From IMG/VR virus record IMGVR_UViG_3300046460_000075, positions 1 through 25,723 of that record: 25,723 bases of DNA. One strand, written 5' to 3'. The notes under the pieces were generated by a model. It worked only from the letters and a program-made list of their open reading frames with translations. It was not told where the DNA came from and did not search any database. Below, in pieces: positions 13,557 through 22,315 of this stretch (position 1 is the stretch's first letter; every line of letters starts with the position of its first letter). The stretch is from a virus. The position numbers were made by a program, and so were the translations under genes.

Positions 13557-16500
13557 CAGGCCGCCTCCTCCGCTTCGTCTTCCAGGTCCACGCCGAGGTC
13601 ACGGCTGAGGTACCGGTGGTACAGGTCCCCGAAGCGGGTGTCGCGCTCCACCAGCCCGTCCACGACCTGGCCCCAGACCCGGGCCAGGTCCGTGTTCGCC
13701 TTGGCCCCCAGGGACTTGGCGCCGCCGGCTGCGCCGCGGGCGCCCAGGATCTGCACCACGCCCTTGCGGTAGTCCAGGTACTCCTGCAGCGTGCGCAGGT
13801 CGGTGCGGGACGTCTCTTGCGCCAGGGGCGAGGCGGCAACCTCGCCCAGGGCCGACACCAGGCGGTCCGTCTTACGGGCGTCCAGGGAGTAGAAGTCCTC
13901 TGACCAGGCCTTGTTGTAGAACGGGTTCTGGGACCCGTCCGGCAGGAGCGGGTCTCCGTAGAGCATGGTCACCGCGCGCTTGGTGGCGCGCAGGTCTTCC
14001 GCCCCTGCGTCCTCGAAGGACGCCAGGCCCCGGTTGACCAGCTCCGCCTGGAGCTTGTTCATCTGGCTGGTGTACTTCGCCCAGCCAGCCCGGCGCTGGT
14101 TCTCGGACATGGCCTGGTCAGCGGTCATCTTGGACCGCTGCATCTCCGCCCCGCCGGGGACCAGCGGGTGATTGAGCTGGTAGGCGTAGGCCTCGGGGGA
14201 GAAGGGCCCGTTGCCCTCCGGGCCCACGATCAGGGCGCCCAGCTCCGGGTGCTCCGCCAGAATGCCCGCGTACTTCTGCTGCAGCTCCACCGCCTTCATG
14301 GTGGCGGGCACGCCGGACTTGTTCTGGGACTGCGCCTGGGCGAAGACGAAGTACGACTCCCCGTAGCGAGCCAGGAACTCGTCATCCGCAGTCAGCGGAT
14401 CCTGCCGGCGCAAGGCGTTGTACTGGTCCCGGTAGAACTGGTACGCGTCCTTGCGCTGGGTGCTCATCGGCTGCGTGAAAGCGCTAGCAGCCGAGAACAG
14501 CCAGTACTTCCTGGTCATGTCCGAGATCTTCTCGGCGCTGGGCATCGGCTTGCCCAGCTCCTCGTGCTCGTAGGCGGCACGCTGCATGATCTGCAGCTTG
14601 ACGCGCTGGTAGCGCTCGTCCGAGGTGTCGAACGCGGTCAGGAAGTTCTTGAGCGTGGCCGGGGCCAGGAAGGTACCGGCCCGGCCCACGGGGCCGGTGC
14701 CGAACGGGCCGTCGATCTGCGGACCGAACGGCAGCACGCCCAGGTGGCGTGCGATCTCGGCGGCCTTCGGCTTGTCCTTGACGAACTCGTTGACCGGGAT
14801 CTGCACGATTGGGCCCACGCCCGGGTGGTACCAGGGGTCCCCCTGGGTCACGATGTTCATGGAGTTCTGCGAGAGGGAGAAGTTCCCGGACGACTGCTCC
14901 ATGCCGAAGGCGATGCCGATCGGGGATTCCACCAGCCACTTGGGGGCGCGGCCCACGATGTAGCGGTCCCCCTTGGGGACCAGCTTGCGGACCCACTTGC
15001 CCTTCTCGTCCTGCACCATGACGGTACCGTCCTGCATGATGCTGTTGCCCTCGGAATCCTGCATTCCGTTGAAGGTGGCCACTCCGGGAATGTGGACGCC
15101 TGCGGACGCCAGAGGGGCGTTGAAGAAGTTCGCAGCGTAGCCCACGACCTGGGGCTTGTCCGCGATGATGCGGCCCCAGCGCTGGAAGGCTTCGCTGGTG
15201 GCCGCGAAGAACGGGCTGATGAACCTCATGGCCGCAGCGGCGTCGCTGCGGTGGGCGATGTCGAAGACCAGCTTGCGGGTGTCCCGCAGCGCCAGCCGGC
15301 GCGCAGATGTGGCCAGCTCCTCCACGTCGGAGACGGTCCAGCCGCCCTGCAGCTCACGCTGCTTGGCCAGCGTCTTCAGGTGGCCCTCGTAGAGCTGGTT
15401 GAACAGCGGGTGCCGGGACATGCGCTTGGCCGGGATGTTCGCGGCCACATGGAACCAGGACTGCACCACGCGGTCCAGGGCCCGCCGGTACTTCAGCTGC
15501 CCCTGCATCCCCACCTGGCCCGTGTGGACCTCGGGCCGGTGGGCCGCGTTGGGGATGGCGTTCTTCAGGAACTCCGGGGTCAGCGAGCCCTCCAGGGCCG
15601 CCTGCCGGATCTCCGGCAGCGGCATGTAGTCAGCCACGTCGTGGTAGACGGAGCTGGCGTACTCCTCGGGCGTGACGAACTTCAGGCCCATACGGCGCCG
15701 CCAGGCCCGCCCCTCGGCGGTCCGGCGGATCCAGGTGGCCATCTCGGCCTCCGTGGCCCCCTGTACGGCCAGCCGTGCCAGCGGGTCCTGCATCAGCTGG
15801 TTGTTGATGGCGTGCGCCCAGGACTCGGCGTGCAGCACCTCGTCCTGCGAAGCGGAGATCACCTTGCCGCCGTGATCGAAGGACCGCTGCAGGTGGCCGT
15901 GGACCAGCTGCTTGTTGCTGGAGAAGATGTGCCCCAGCGACTCGTCCGGCGAGATGATCGTCTGGTACATCTCGCCCTCGCCGCCCTCGAAGGCGGCAGG
16001 GAAGCGGGTGTTCCCGATAGTCACAGCCTGGTTGCCCTGAATGACCTTGGTCTGCCGCTCCGCGGCATCGTCGGCCTTCTTTACCGACAGATCCCTGAAC
16101 CGCTCCAGGTACCCCGCCTGCGCCTCCAGGTCGCGCAGGCGCATCTGCCGGCCCGGAGACCCGACAGAATGCCGCCTCTGCACGTCTCGCAGCTCAGCCC
16201 GGCGCTTGAGGAGCAGCTGGTGGGCTGCCGCCCGCGTAGCGGGCCGGGACCGCGGCGAGAGGTTGCTGATGCGGTTCTGTGCCGTCTGCAGGCGCTGCTG
16301 CGCCAGCTGCAGATCCCGGGCCTGAGATGCCCGGGTGCCCGCTACGCGGGCTCGCAGCGGGGCCATCTGCTGCTCCAGCAGCTTCAGCTCGCCCTCGGCG
16401 TACTTCACGCCCTCCCGGGCGGAGTTCTCGATGGCGGCGTTCATGGGCCGCGCGTAGGCGCGAGCGGCGTTGGTGGCGCCGTTGCGCACGCCCCAGCCCA

Positions 16501-18565
16501 CCCGCATGGCCATGGCGGCGGAGCCCAGGCGGGCCCACTGGCCCGCAATGTCGTCACCGAGAACGCGGGGGATGTAGCCGAGACGGAAGAGGGTGGCGAA
16601 CTTGAAGATGTGGGTCAGGTAGTCCGAGGCGTCCAGGATCCAGTCCGGGTTTCCCAACCGGGACTCCCGGATGCTGCGCAGGGTGGAAGAGTGCCGCGCC
16701 AGGACGGTGTCCAACGCGTCCAGGTCCTGAAAGACGTGGTCGTTTGCCAGGCGGGTGACGGTGTTCGGGTGGATGACCAGCTTGCCGGCGTCGTCCATGA
16801 ACTCGTCCACGCGGATGGTCACGCCCTCCAGGGGCGTACCTGCCGACCCGGTTCGGGTGGCAGCGCTGTAGCGCTTCAGGTTGTCGGCCAGGCCGAACAT
16901 CCGTTCCCGCTGTGCGTTGTAGATCTCCATCCCGGCCTTGGCGTCCAGACCGTGCTTCTCGGCCACCTTGGCCGCGCCCAGGTGTCCGACTTCATTCAGG
17001 AGCGAGATCCGCTCACCTTCGGTGGCGGTCTTCAGGTACTGGTTGAGGATGTTCTGCCGCACCTGCGGCGTGATCCCGGGGATGCGGGCCAGGTGGCCCC
17101 GCAGCTCCGCAACAGAGTCGCGGTCGATGTCGTCAATGCGTGCGTAGCCATTGGGGCGCATCTCCCTCAGAGAGCGCACCACCGTGATCGGCATGCCGAA
17201 GAAGTCGCCGGCTCCGTAGATCCGGGACTTCACGAACCCGCCATGCAGCGGCGTGGAGACGTACTCGGCCTTGCCGTTCACGACCTCGGCATGCTGCATG
17301 CCCTGCGGTAGCCGCAGGCGCTGCGCGCCGCCGCCGCGGGCGGCTCCCGCCGCGTACGCGTTCTGCGCCTCGGTGCGCTGCACCGCCTGGGCGAAGGACC
17401 AGCGGCTCAGGTAGAGCTTGTCCAGCTCGTCCGAGTGTGCCAGCACTTGCTGGTACCGCGCCACCATCGCCTCATCGGCGTTGATCTGGGCGTTCAGGCG
17501 TTCCATGTGCCGGTTCACCATGGCCTGGATGTTCGGCATGGAGGCGTAGTTGGTCCGGGACAGGTCCAGGCGGCTGAGCCGCGCCGTGTCCTGCTCGATC
17601 CGGGCCATGGCCCCGGCGTTGGTCGCCTGCAGCCGCTCCATGGCGCTGACGTCGCCCATGCCCACGCGGAGGAAGTCGTGGACCTCCTCCGGGCTCTTGA
17701 GCAGAGAGGCGATGGCCCCGAACCGGGGCCCCATCGCCGACTCCCGGGCCATCTGCAGGTTGTTCAGCAGTTGCGGGTTGTCGCGGTTCTCCCAGATGAA
17801 CTGCTGCGCCTTGGCCATCGTGGAGTGCTCGATGAGCTTGTCGATGTCCTGCCCGGACCAGCCCGCCGCCGGGCGGGCCTTGACGTACCTGGCCTGCCGG
17901 GCGGCGCTGACGCCCTTGCCCGCCAGGATCACCGGGTCCGAGTACCAGCGCAGGGCGAAGTCCCCGACTCCGGAGGAGTACTTGAAGAACTTCGACTCCT
18001 GGCGCAGGTTCTCGATGTAGGCGTTGCCGATGGCGGGCATCCCTGCCTCGCGCAGGATGCGCTGCTGCTCTTCCTCCGGCAGGTCATCGAAGCCCGGCGG
18101 CAGGTAGGCCGAACCGGGCTTGTAGTACTGCAGCGGCGAATTGATCGCCGCGTTGGCCTGGGTGTTCCCGCCCAGCTCGAAGTTGTCCAGGGCTGCGGCC
18201 TGGCCGGGGGAGATGTGCGCCGCCGCACGCCATGCCTGGGACCAGGTGTTGGCGTCGAAGTAGCCGCCCTGGCCCGAGCGGGCCATGCGGCCCTCCAGGA
18301 TGACCGTGGACAGCGGGTGGCTGATGCCGTTGGTGTACAGCCAGTTCATGCCCGCGCCAGCGGCCTCCACGGAGGTGTTGACGTGGACACCTGCGAAGGT
18401 GTCGTACTTCTCCCGGTCGGCGTCAGCGACCGGGAACTGCTTGCTGCCTGCCTCCACGTGGAACGGATTGATGTACCGGTCCACGATGTTGCCGGCGTGC
18501 GCAACGCCGGCAATGCCGGTGGCGACGCCGTCGCCCACGTCTTTGAGGAAGTCTCCGATGCCCAT
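13556..18565 (-). CDS. Giant putative internal virion / DNA-ejection protein, 1669 aa
   Basis: The largest gene in the window; its ATG overlaps the previous stop (TAATG). The protein begins MGIGDFLKDVGDGVATGIAG, an amphipathic or weakly hydrophobic Gly/Ala segment of the kind that could insert in membranes. Residues about 715-830 form a strongly charged coiled coil (GELKLLEQQMAPLRARVAGT onward). Around 1110-1135 is RFISPFFAATSEAFQRWGRI, then a Gly/Pro-rich region to about 1270, and helical repeats to an acidic C-terminus (DLEDEAEEAA). I see no lysozyme, polymerase or protease motif. Large size, long helices and two adjacent peptidoglycan hydrolases fit a T7-gp16-like ejection-channel protein in role, without visible homology. 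A tape-measure role is less likely because tail-tube and chaperone genes are absent. Confidence 0.75.
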   Translation of the reverse strand: MGIGDFLKDVGDGVATGIAGVAHAGNIVDRYINPFHVEAGSKQFPVADADREKYDTFAGVHVNTSVEAAGAGMNWLYTNGISHPLSTVILEGRMARSGQGGYFDANTWSQAWRAAAHISPGQAAALDNFELGGNTQANAAINSPLQYYKPGSAYLPPGFDDLPEEEQQRILREAGMPAIGNAYIENLRQESKFFKYSSGVGDFALRWYSDPVILAGKGVSAARQARYVKARPAAGWSGQDIDKLIEHSTMAKAQQFIWENRDNPQLLNNLQMARESAMGPRFGAIASLLKSPEEVHDFLRVGMGDVSAMERLQATNAGAMARIEQDTARLSRLDLSRTNYASMPNIQAMVNRHMERLNAQINADEAMVARYQQVLAHSDELDKLYLSRWSFAQAVQRTEAQNAYAAGAARGGGAQRLRLPQGMQHAEVVNGKAEYVSTPLHGGFVKSRIYGAGDFFGMPITVVRSLREMRPNGYARIDDIDRDSVAELRGHLARIPGITPQVRQNILNQYLKTATEGERISLLNEVGHLGAAKVAEKHGLDAKAGMEIYNAQRERMFGLADNLKRYSAATRTGSAGTPLEGVTIRVDEFMDDAGKLVIHPNTVTRLANDHVFQDLDALDTVLARHSSTLRSIRESRLGNPDWILDASDYLTHIFKFATLFRLGYIPRVLGDDIAGQWARLGSAAMAMRVGWGVRNGATNAARAYARPMNAAIENSAREGVKYAEGELKLLEQQMAPLRARVAGTRASQARDLQLAQQRLQTAQNRISNLSPRSRPATRAAAHQLLLKRRAELRDVQRRHSVGSPGRQMRLRDLEAQAGYLERFRDLSVKKADDAAERQTKVIQGNQAVTIGNTRFPAAFEGGEGEMYQTIISPDESLGHIFSSNKQLVHGHLQRSFDHGGKVISASQDEVLHAESWAHAINNQLMQDPLARLAVQGATEAEMATWIRRTAEGRAWRRRMGLKFVTPEEYASSVYHDVADYMPLPEIRQAALEGSLTPEFLKNAIPNAAHRPEVHTGQVGMQGQLKYRRALDRVVQSWFHVAANIPAKRMSRHPLFNQLYEGHLKTLAKQRELQGGWTVSDVEELATSARRLALRDTRKLVFDIAHRSDAAAAMRFISPFFAATSEAFQRWGRIIADKPQVVGYAANFFNAPLASAGVHIPGVATFNGMQDSEGNSIMQDGTVMVQDEKGKWVRKLVPKGDRYIVGRAPKWLVESPIGIAFGMEQSSGNFSLSQNSMNIVTQGDPWYHPGVGPIVQIPVNEFVKDKPKAAEIARHLGVLPFGPQIDGPFGTGPVGRAGTFLAPATLKNFLTAFDTSDERYQRVKLQIMQRAAYEHEELGKPMPSAEKISDMTRKYWLFSAASAFTQPMSTQRKDAYQFYRDQYNALRRQDPLTADDEFLARYGESYFVFAQAQSQNKSGVPATMKAVELQQKYAGILAEHPELGALIVGPEGNGPFSPEAYAYQLNHPLVPGGAEMQRSKMTADQAMSENQRRAGWAKYTSQMNKLQAELVNRGLASFEDAGAEDLRATKRAVTMLYGDPLLPDGSQNPFYNKAWSEDFYSLDARKTDRLVSALGEVAASPLAQETSRTDLRTLQEYLDYRKGVVQILGARGAAGGAKSLGAKANTDLARVWGQVVDGLVERDTRFGDLYHRYLSRDLGVDLEDEAEEAA

Positions 18566-18756
18566 TACTCACCGAGCCCGGAGAAGTCGATCCCTTCGGA
18601 GGGGTAGGGCTCCAGGACCGTCGGAGTCTGCTGCATGGAGTTGGCCAGCCGGTACCCGAAGTTCCCGCGGGGGCCGCGGAGCGAGAAGTCCACGGCCAGG
18701 GCCGGGGTGTCCGCGAAGAACATCCCGTAGCTCCCGAGCTGGTTGAACCAGTCCAT
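18565..18756 (-). CDS. Small hypothetical virion-region protein, 63 aa
   Basis: The protein begins MDWFNQLGSYGMFFADTPAL and contains SLRGPRGNFGYRLANSM, then an acidic end (SEGIDFSGLGE). It is too short for a named domain, but start and stop overlap both neighbours (ATGA upstream, TAATG downstream), which supports a real coupled gene. The aromatic, Gly-rich sequence could be a small structural or assembly partner of the giant protein that follows. I do not recognise it. Confidence 0.7.
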   Translation of the reverse strand: MDWFNQLGSYGMFFADTPALAVDFSLRGPRGNFGYRLANSMQQTPTVLEPYPSEGIDFSGLGE

Positions 18757-19205
18757 CAGGCCATCCCCTTCAGCTGTCGTACCAGGTTGCGGGACGCCTT
18801 CGAGGCGCCCGGCTGGGATGCCATGAACTCCAGGACCGGCAGATAGTCCAGGAGGGAGCGCAGGTCGTCGTCCTGCTGCTGGGACAGGCCCAGGGCGTCC
18901 AGGCCTGCGCCGGCCCCCAGGGCCGCGCCCGCGGTGACAGGCGTGTCCGGCTCCTGACTGGCGGCGTCACCAGGGACGCCCTCCGGCAGGGTCAGACCGG
19001 CCAGGAGGCCGGGCATGGGGACATCCCCGCCGCCGGACTCGGCGAGCGGGGCCCCCTGCTGCATCTGCTGCAGCTGGGTCGCCTCACCGTACTGACCGCC
19101 GGTCGGGACACGGATCGGCTGAGCGCCGTCCGTGCGCTTGGACAGGCTCCCCGGCCCGGAGACCGGGGCGGGGGAGCTGGGCTGGCGGTACCCGCCACGC
19201 GCCAT
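18756..19205 (-). CDS. Hypothetical Pro/Gly-rich virion-region protein, 149 aa
   Basis: A strong ribosome-binding site (GGAGGA) precedes ATG. The N-terminal 60 residues are disordered, Ser/Pro/Gln rich (MARGGYRQPSSPAPVSGPGS, then LQQMQQGAPLAESGGG). The middle is Ala/Gly rich (TAGAALGAGAGLDALGL). The C-terminal 40 residues are helical: DDDLRSLLDYLPVLEFMASQ followed by a basic LVRQLKGMA. A flexible start with one terminal helix is common in small proteins near portals. No family is recognised. It sits between the portal-linked small genes and the ejection module and probably acts in virion assembly. Confidence 0.72.
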   Translation of the reverse strand: MARGGYRQPSSPAPVSGPGSLSKRTDGAQPIRVPTGGQYGEATQLQQMQQGAPLAESGGGDVPMPGLLAGLTLPEGVPGDAASQEPDTPVTAGAALGAGAGLDALGLSQQQDDDLRSLLDYLPVLEFMASQPGASKASRNLVRQLKGMA

Positions 19206-19222
19206 GGCTCCTCCTCAGTGGT

Positions 19223-19444
19223 TCAGTGGGCCTTGTTCTTGTCGTTGCTGCCGGTGCCGCGCGGGGCGGAGCCCAGCGAGGTGGTGTTCCAGCCCGGCGC
19301 GGGGGACGGGTCCTGGTTCTGGTTGGACGCGCTCTCGCTCGTCATCGGCGCCTGGGTGTTGACGCCGCTCATGCCGCCCTTCATGCCGGCGAGCGGCTGC
19401 GAGCCGCCCTCGTGGAACGGGTCTCCGGCGAATCCTTCGCTCAT
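19223..19444 (-). CDS. Small disordered hypothetical protein, 73 aa
   Basis: The chosen ATG (MSEGFAGDPFHEGGSQPLAG) has a near-perfect AAGGAG five bases upstream and overlaps the previous stop as ATGA; longer frames upstream are less likely. The protein is Gly/Ser/Asn/Gln rich with no hydrophobic core, for example SESASNQNQDPSPAPGWN, and ends SNDKNKAH. It is almost certainly unstructured alone. It could be a small virion-associated or assembly peptide. Function unknown. Confidence 0.68.
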   Translation of the reverse strand: MSEGFAGDPFHEGGSQPLAGMKGGMSGVNTQAPMTSESASNQNQDPSPAPGWNTTSLGSAPRGTGSNDKNKAH

Positions 19445-19647
19445 GACTTCTCCTTCTTGTGCCCGGCGGCACAGAACTTGGGCTTGGCCCCCTTGCCGGA
19501 CCAAGGCTTCTTGGGTGCCAAGCAGTCGCCGTGCTCACACACGTCGGCGTTGGTGCTGATCGTGACGTTGCCGACCTGGGCGACCTTCCAGGTCTCCGCG
19601 CATCCGAGGAAGTGGCCGCCTTCGCGGCCACACTGTGCACAGCTCAC
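19441..19647 (-). CDS. Cysteine-rich small protein, 68 aa
   Basis: A GTG start overlaps the stop of an 8-codon upstream frame (GTGA). The protein has MSCAQCGREGGHFLGCAETW, then CEHGDCLAPKKPWSG and KFCAAGHKKEKS, giving Cys3/6/16 and Cys37/42/58 with nearby His, enough for one or two zinc sites. Zinc-ribbon proteins of this size are common in actinophages and usually lack an assigned role. It lies just downstream of the portal gene. It might bind nucleic acid or another virion protein; this is inference. The alternative that only the internal part is made is unlikely because the GTG has a spaced AAGGA. Confidence 0.68.
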   Translation of the reverse strand: MSCAQCGREGGHFLGCAETWKVAQVGNVTISTNADVCEHGDCLAPKKPWSGKGAKPKFCAAGHKKEKS

Positions 19648-19670
19648 CAGGTCAGGTCCTTCTTGGTCAT
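19644..19670 (-). other. Possible 8-aa upstream peptide coupled to the Cys-rich gene
   Basis: A frame encoding MTKKDLTW and a stop lies between portal and Cys-rich gene. It has the better ribosome-binding site of the two (GGGAGGG, about 6 nt before ATG) and its TGA overlaps the GTG start as GTGA. It may drive translation of the next gene by re-initiation. It could equally be chance in a 37-bp gap. Confidence 0.35.
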
Positions 19671-19684
19671 GGGTCTTCCCTCCC

Positions 19685-21511
19685 TTACGCCGGTACCGAG
19701 CGCTTCACGGACGCGGACAGGTTCGGTCGCCCGCTGCTGCTCAGCGACGCGAGCATGGTCTGCAGGTCAGGCTTGCCGCCGGGGCCCATCTGGGCCTGGC
19801 CGGGCGCGGTGCTGCCCGGCAGGCCGGTGGCCGGGTTCATGCCGAAGGGAACCCCGGCGCCGCCCTCATCGGCGCCGGGGCCTCCCGGCCCCGAGGCCCC
19901 CGCCGAGGACGGAGCGGGGGGAGCCTCGAAGATCTTCAGGATGGCCTCGTGCATCGGCGTCCCCTTCTCCCGCAGCTCCACGAGCAGCGCCGCCTGGCGC
20001 AGGAGTTGGGTGGGGTCCATGCCCTGCTGGGCCATGATCCCCATGGAGGCCAGCATCGAGTACAGGCCCTGCTTCAAGGCGTCGGTGGTCTGCTCGTTGT
20101 CCACCTGCGCCTGCAGCGCGGTGACATCCACATCCATGGGCAGCTGACGCTGCACGAAGTCCCGGGGGACCAACTGGTCCCCGCGGAGCTGGAGCAGGAA
20201 GACCAGGGCCTGGTTCGGGTTCATCCCGGAGGCGAAGCCGTAGGACACGGACACGCGGTAGTCACCGCGGATGTCCTTGGCCGGGGTGTAGGACTCCTGG
20301 AAGGGAGTCCCGTTGATCACGCCGGAGACCGTCTTCTTGGCGTCCGGCCAGAACTTCTCGTCCATCTCGAAGGCCAGCTCCAGCGCGCGCTCCAGCGCGG
20401 CGCCAATGACCATCTGGCCCGTGGCGATCTGGATGTCATAGCCGCCGTTCAGGGCGTTGACGCCCTGCCCGGTGATGATGGAGGCGTTCACATCGCCTGT
20501 GGCGGAGGCCGGCGTGCGGGTCGCACGCTGCACCTCTTCGCCCAGCATGGCCTCCTGCTGAAAGGCCGCCGAAGGAATGTCCTGGCCCACCCGGCGGATC
20601 TTCTCCGGGCTGTTGGTGCGGATGACGGCGTTGTCCCCGAAGGGGATCTTCTGCACGTCGGTCGGGATGGCCAGCGGCGCCCGGATGGTCTGGTTGGTCG
20701 CCTCCAGGGCGAGCAGGGCCATCTTGTTCCGGGCCAGGTGCGGATAGACCGCGTCATCGAACTGGCCGCGCTGCTGCGCGTCATAGGACGGCTTGTCGGC
20801 GACAGCCACCGGGACCTTGCCGAACAGGTTCGGCGTCTCGGACAGGATCAGGTTCTGCCGCTCCGGCATGTAGAGCAGGTAGACCTTGTCGTCGCAGTAC
20901 TTCACGACCTCCAGCAGCGTCTCGTCCGAGGCGAGCCGCTTGCCGTCCCAGGTGGCGCTCTTGCCGTAGATGGCTTCCGCATGCTCGGGGAACTTCGCCG
21001 CGAGGCTCTGGGCTTCCTCGCGGAAGACCTTGGTGTAGCTGATGACCTGGCCCCACAGGTCGTACTGCGGGTACGACCCCTTGGGGTCATCGAACCGCAG
21101 CCGCGGCCCGCCGGCCTTGAAGTCGGCCTCCACCACGATCGGCATGGAGCCGTAGGTCAGGTACCAGTCACACGCCTGCGGCATCTTCGGCTTGAGGTGG
21201 GAGCCGATGACGTAGTGATAGGCGACCTTGGTCTTGCGGGCCACGAAGCGCTTGGCCCGGTCCGAGGTGGTCACGCCGGAGGCGCAGTTGATTGACGGCA
21301 GCGGAGCCAGGTTCTCCGCCAACTGCCGGGCCGCGATGTCGATCGCGTTCGCCGTGATCGGCTTGGGCCACGCCTCCGGCAGGGAGCCGGGCATGACCTG
21401 ATCGATCTTCTGCGTGCGGGCGTCGTACACCGTCTGGTGCCGCGCGTCCCGCTCGGCGTAGTGGCGGCGCAGCGCGGCAACGCGCTTGGCGACTACCTGG
21501 ACATCAACCAC
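19685..21511 (-). CDS. Portal protein, 608 aa
   Basis: The start chosen is a GTG (V-V-D-V-Q...) 6 nt after GGGAGG; a GTG seven codons upstream is possible but has no ribosome-binding site. The protein forms the dodecameric DNA channel at one vertex. Diagnostic parts are WPKPITANAIDIAARQLAEN (N-terminal), the stem-wing region with WYLTYGSMPIVVEAD, YPQYDLWGQVISYTKVFREE, a central helix with LARNKMALLALEAT, and ITGQGVNALNGGYD followed by AALERALELAFEMDE. The last 75 residues are Pro/Gly rich and disordered. Length suits podovirus-like portals. It follows the terminase and endolysin genes in the same direction, and small virion genes come next. The call is by architecture and context. Confidence 0.88.
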   Translation of the reverse strand: MVDVQVVAKRVAALRRHYAERDARHQTVYDARTQKIDQVMPGSLPEAWPKPITANAIDIAARQLAENLAPLPSINCASGVTTSDRAKRFVARKTKVAYHYVIGSHLKPKMPQACDWYLTYGSMPIVVEADFKAGGPRLRFDDPKGSYPQYDLWGQVISYTKVFREEAQSLAAKFPEHAEAIYGKSATWDGKRLASDETLLEVVKYCDDKVYLLYMPERQNLILSETPNLFGKVPVAVADKPSYDAQQRGQFDDAVYPHLARNKMALLALEATNQTIRAPLAIPTDVQKIPFGDNAVIRTNSPEKIRRVGQDIPSAAFQQEAMLGEEVQRATRTPASATGDVNASIITGQGVNALNGGYDIQIATGQMVIGAALERALELAFEMDEKFWPDAKKTVSGVINGTPFQESYTPAKDIRGDYRVSVSYGFASGMNPNQALVFLLQLRGDQLVPRDFVQRQLPMDVDVTALQAQVDNEQTTDALKQGLYSMLASMGIMAQQGMDPTQLLRQAALLVELREKGTPMHEAILKIFEAPPAPSSAGASGPGGPGADEGGAGVPFGMNPATGLPGSTAPGQAQMGPGGKPDLQTMLASLSSSGRPNLSASVKRSVPA

Positions 21512-21565
21512 GCCACACCTCCCGTGCACCACTTACGATACGGCCTGTAGCGAAAGTGCCCGCCC

Positions 21566-22315
21566 TCAGGCGATCCCAAGCTTCGCCTTGACCTGCGCCA
21601 CCGACTTCTCCAGCGCGGCCACGCGCTGCTCCAGCGTCAGCGGGGCCGGCGGAGCCGGCGTCGTGGGCGGCTTGACGACCGGGGGCTTCAGGGCCCAGGC
21701 CCCGGCCTTCACCTTCAGGGCTGCGGCGATGTGGCCGCGGAGGGTGGGCATCTCCACGCCCTTGCCCTTGGGGTCGATCTTCTGGCTCGTCCACTCCAGG
21801 TGGCCGATCGCGGACTTCGCGCCCCACTTGTGGGCGCGCAGCAGGGCGGCGGACGCCTTGACCATGGCCTGGACTTGGGCGTCCGGCCAGGGGTCCTTGC
21901 CGTTGCCGAGGTTGATGCACTCGAAGCCGTAGAAGCGGACGTTGCCGTCGGAGTTCTGCTGGTTCGGCGCCGGGGGGCGGGTCGCGTAACTCTCGGCAAT
22001 GACGGCGTTCAGCACGTCCAGGTCACCGCTTCCGGCGTGGTTGGCCCGGCCGTTACCGACCAGCCAGACCTCGCCCTTCTTGTCGATGACCCCGTGGCAC
22101 AGCGGCCCGGGGAGGTCGCTGCGGCCGTCGTAGCACAGGTCGATGGTGTCGGCAGTGTTGGAGGTGACGGTGTGGTGCAGCATCACGCCGTTCACCGGGC
22201 CCCAGGCGCCCTTGTGGTTGCGGTTGTGGGTGCGCCACGACTTGTACTCGTGCACCGTCAGGCCCTCGGCCCGCAGGGCCTTCACGATCTGGTCGGCGGT
22301 CAGCGGTGTCGCCAT
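21566..22315 (-). CDS. Endolysin: N-acetylmuramoyl-L-alanine amidase (Amidase_2), 249 aa
   Basis: The ATG (MATPLTADQIVKALRAEG) is chosen over a longer frame that overlaps the upstream gene antisense-like. Residues about 35-190 show the zinc amidase pattern: GVMLHHTVTSN (His47/48), LCHGVIDKKGEVWLVGNG, FYGFECINLGNG (Glu132), and IGHLEWTSQKIDPKG (His172, Lys179, Asp181). It cleaves the amide bond between MurNAc and L-Ala in peptidoglycan. After the domain come a Pro-rich linker (PPVVKPPTTPAPPAP, 211-225) and a short coiled coil (LEQRVAALEKSVAQVKAKLG); no cell-wall-binding repeat is present. It overlaps the 74-aa gene by 16 nt and lies between terminase and portal genes, unlike the holin at the left edge. 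Confidence 0.93.
   Translation of the reverse strand: MATPLTADQIVKALRAEGLTVHEYKSWRTHNRNHKGAWGPVNGVMLHHTVTSNTADTIDLCYDGRSDLPGPLCHGVIDKKGEVWLVGNGRANHAGSGDLDVLNAVIAESYATRPPAPNQQNSDGNVRFYGFECINLGNGKDPWPDAQVQAMVKASAALLRAHKWGAKSAIGHLEWTSQKIDPKGKGVEMPTLRGHIAAALKVKAGAWALKPPVVKPPTTPAPPAPLTLEQRVAALEKSVAQVKAKLGIA

Noticed and set aside
14168-17311. Very long plus-strand open frame opposite the giant virion gene
   Set aside because: High-GC coding DNA commonly leaves long antisense frames; its translation is Gly/Arg/Val-rich shadow sequence without motifs, and the minus-strand gene has coupled neighbours and a proper start.
13556-18565. Tape-measure protein of a long-tailed phage
   Set aside because: No tail-tube, tail-terminator or frameshifted chaperone genes nearby, and it precedes scaffold and capsid; ejection-type role fits better.
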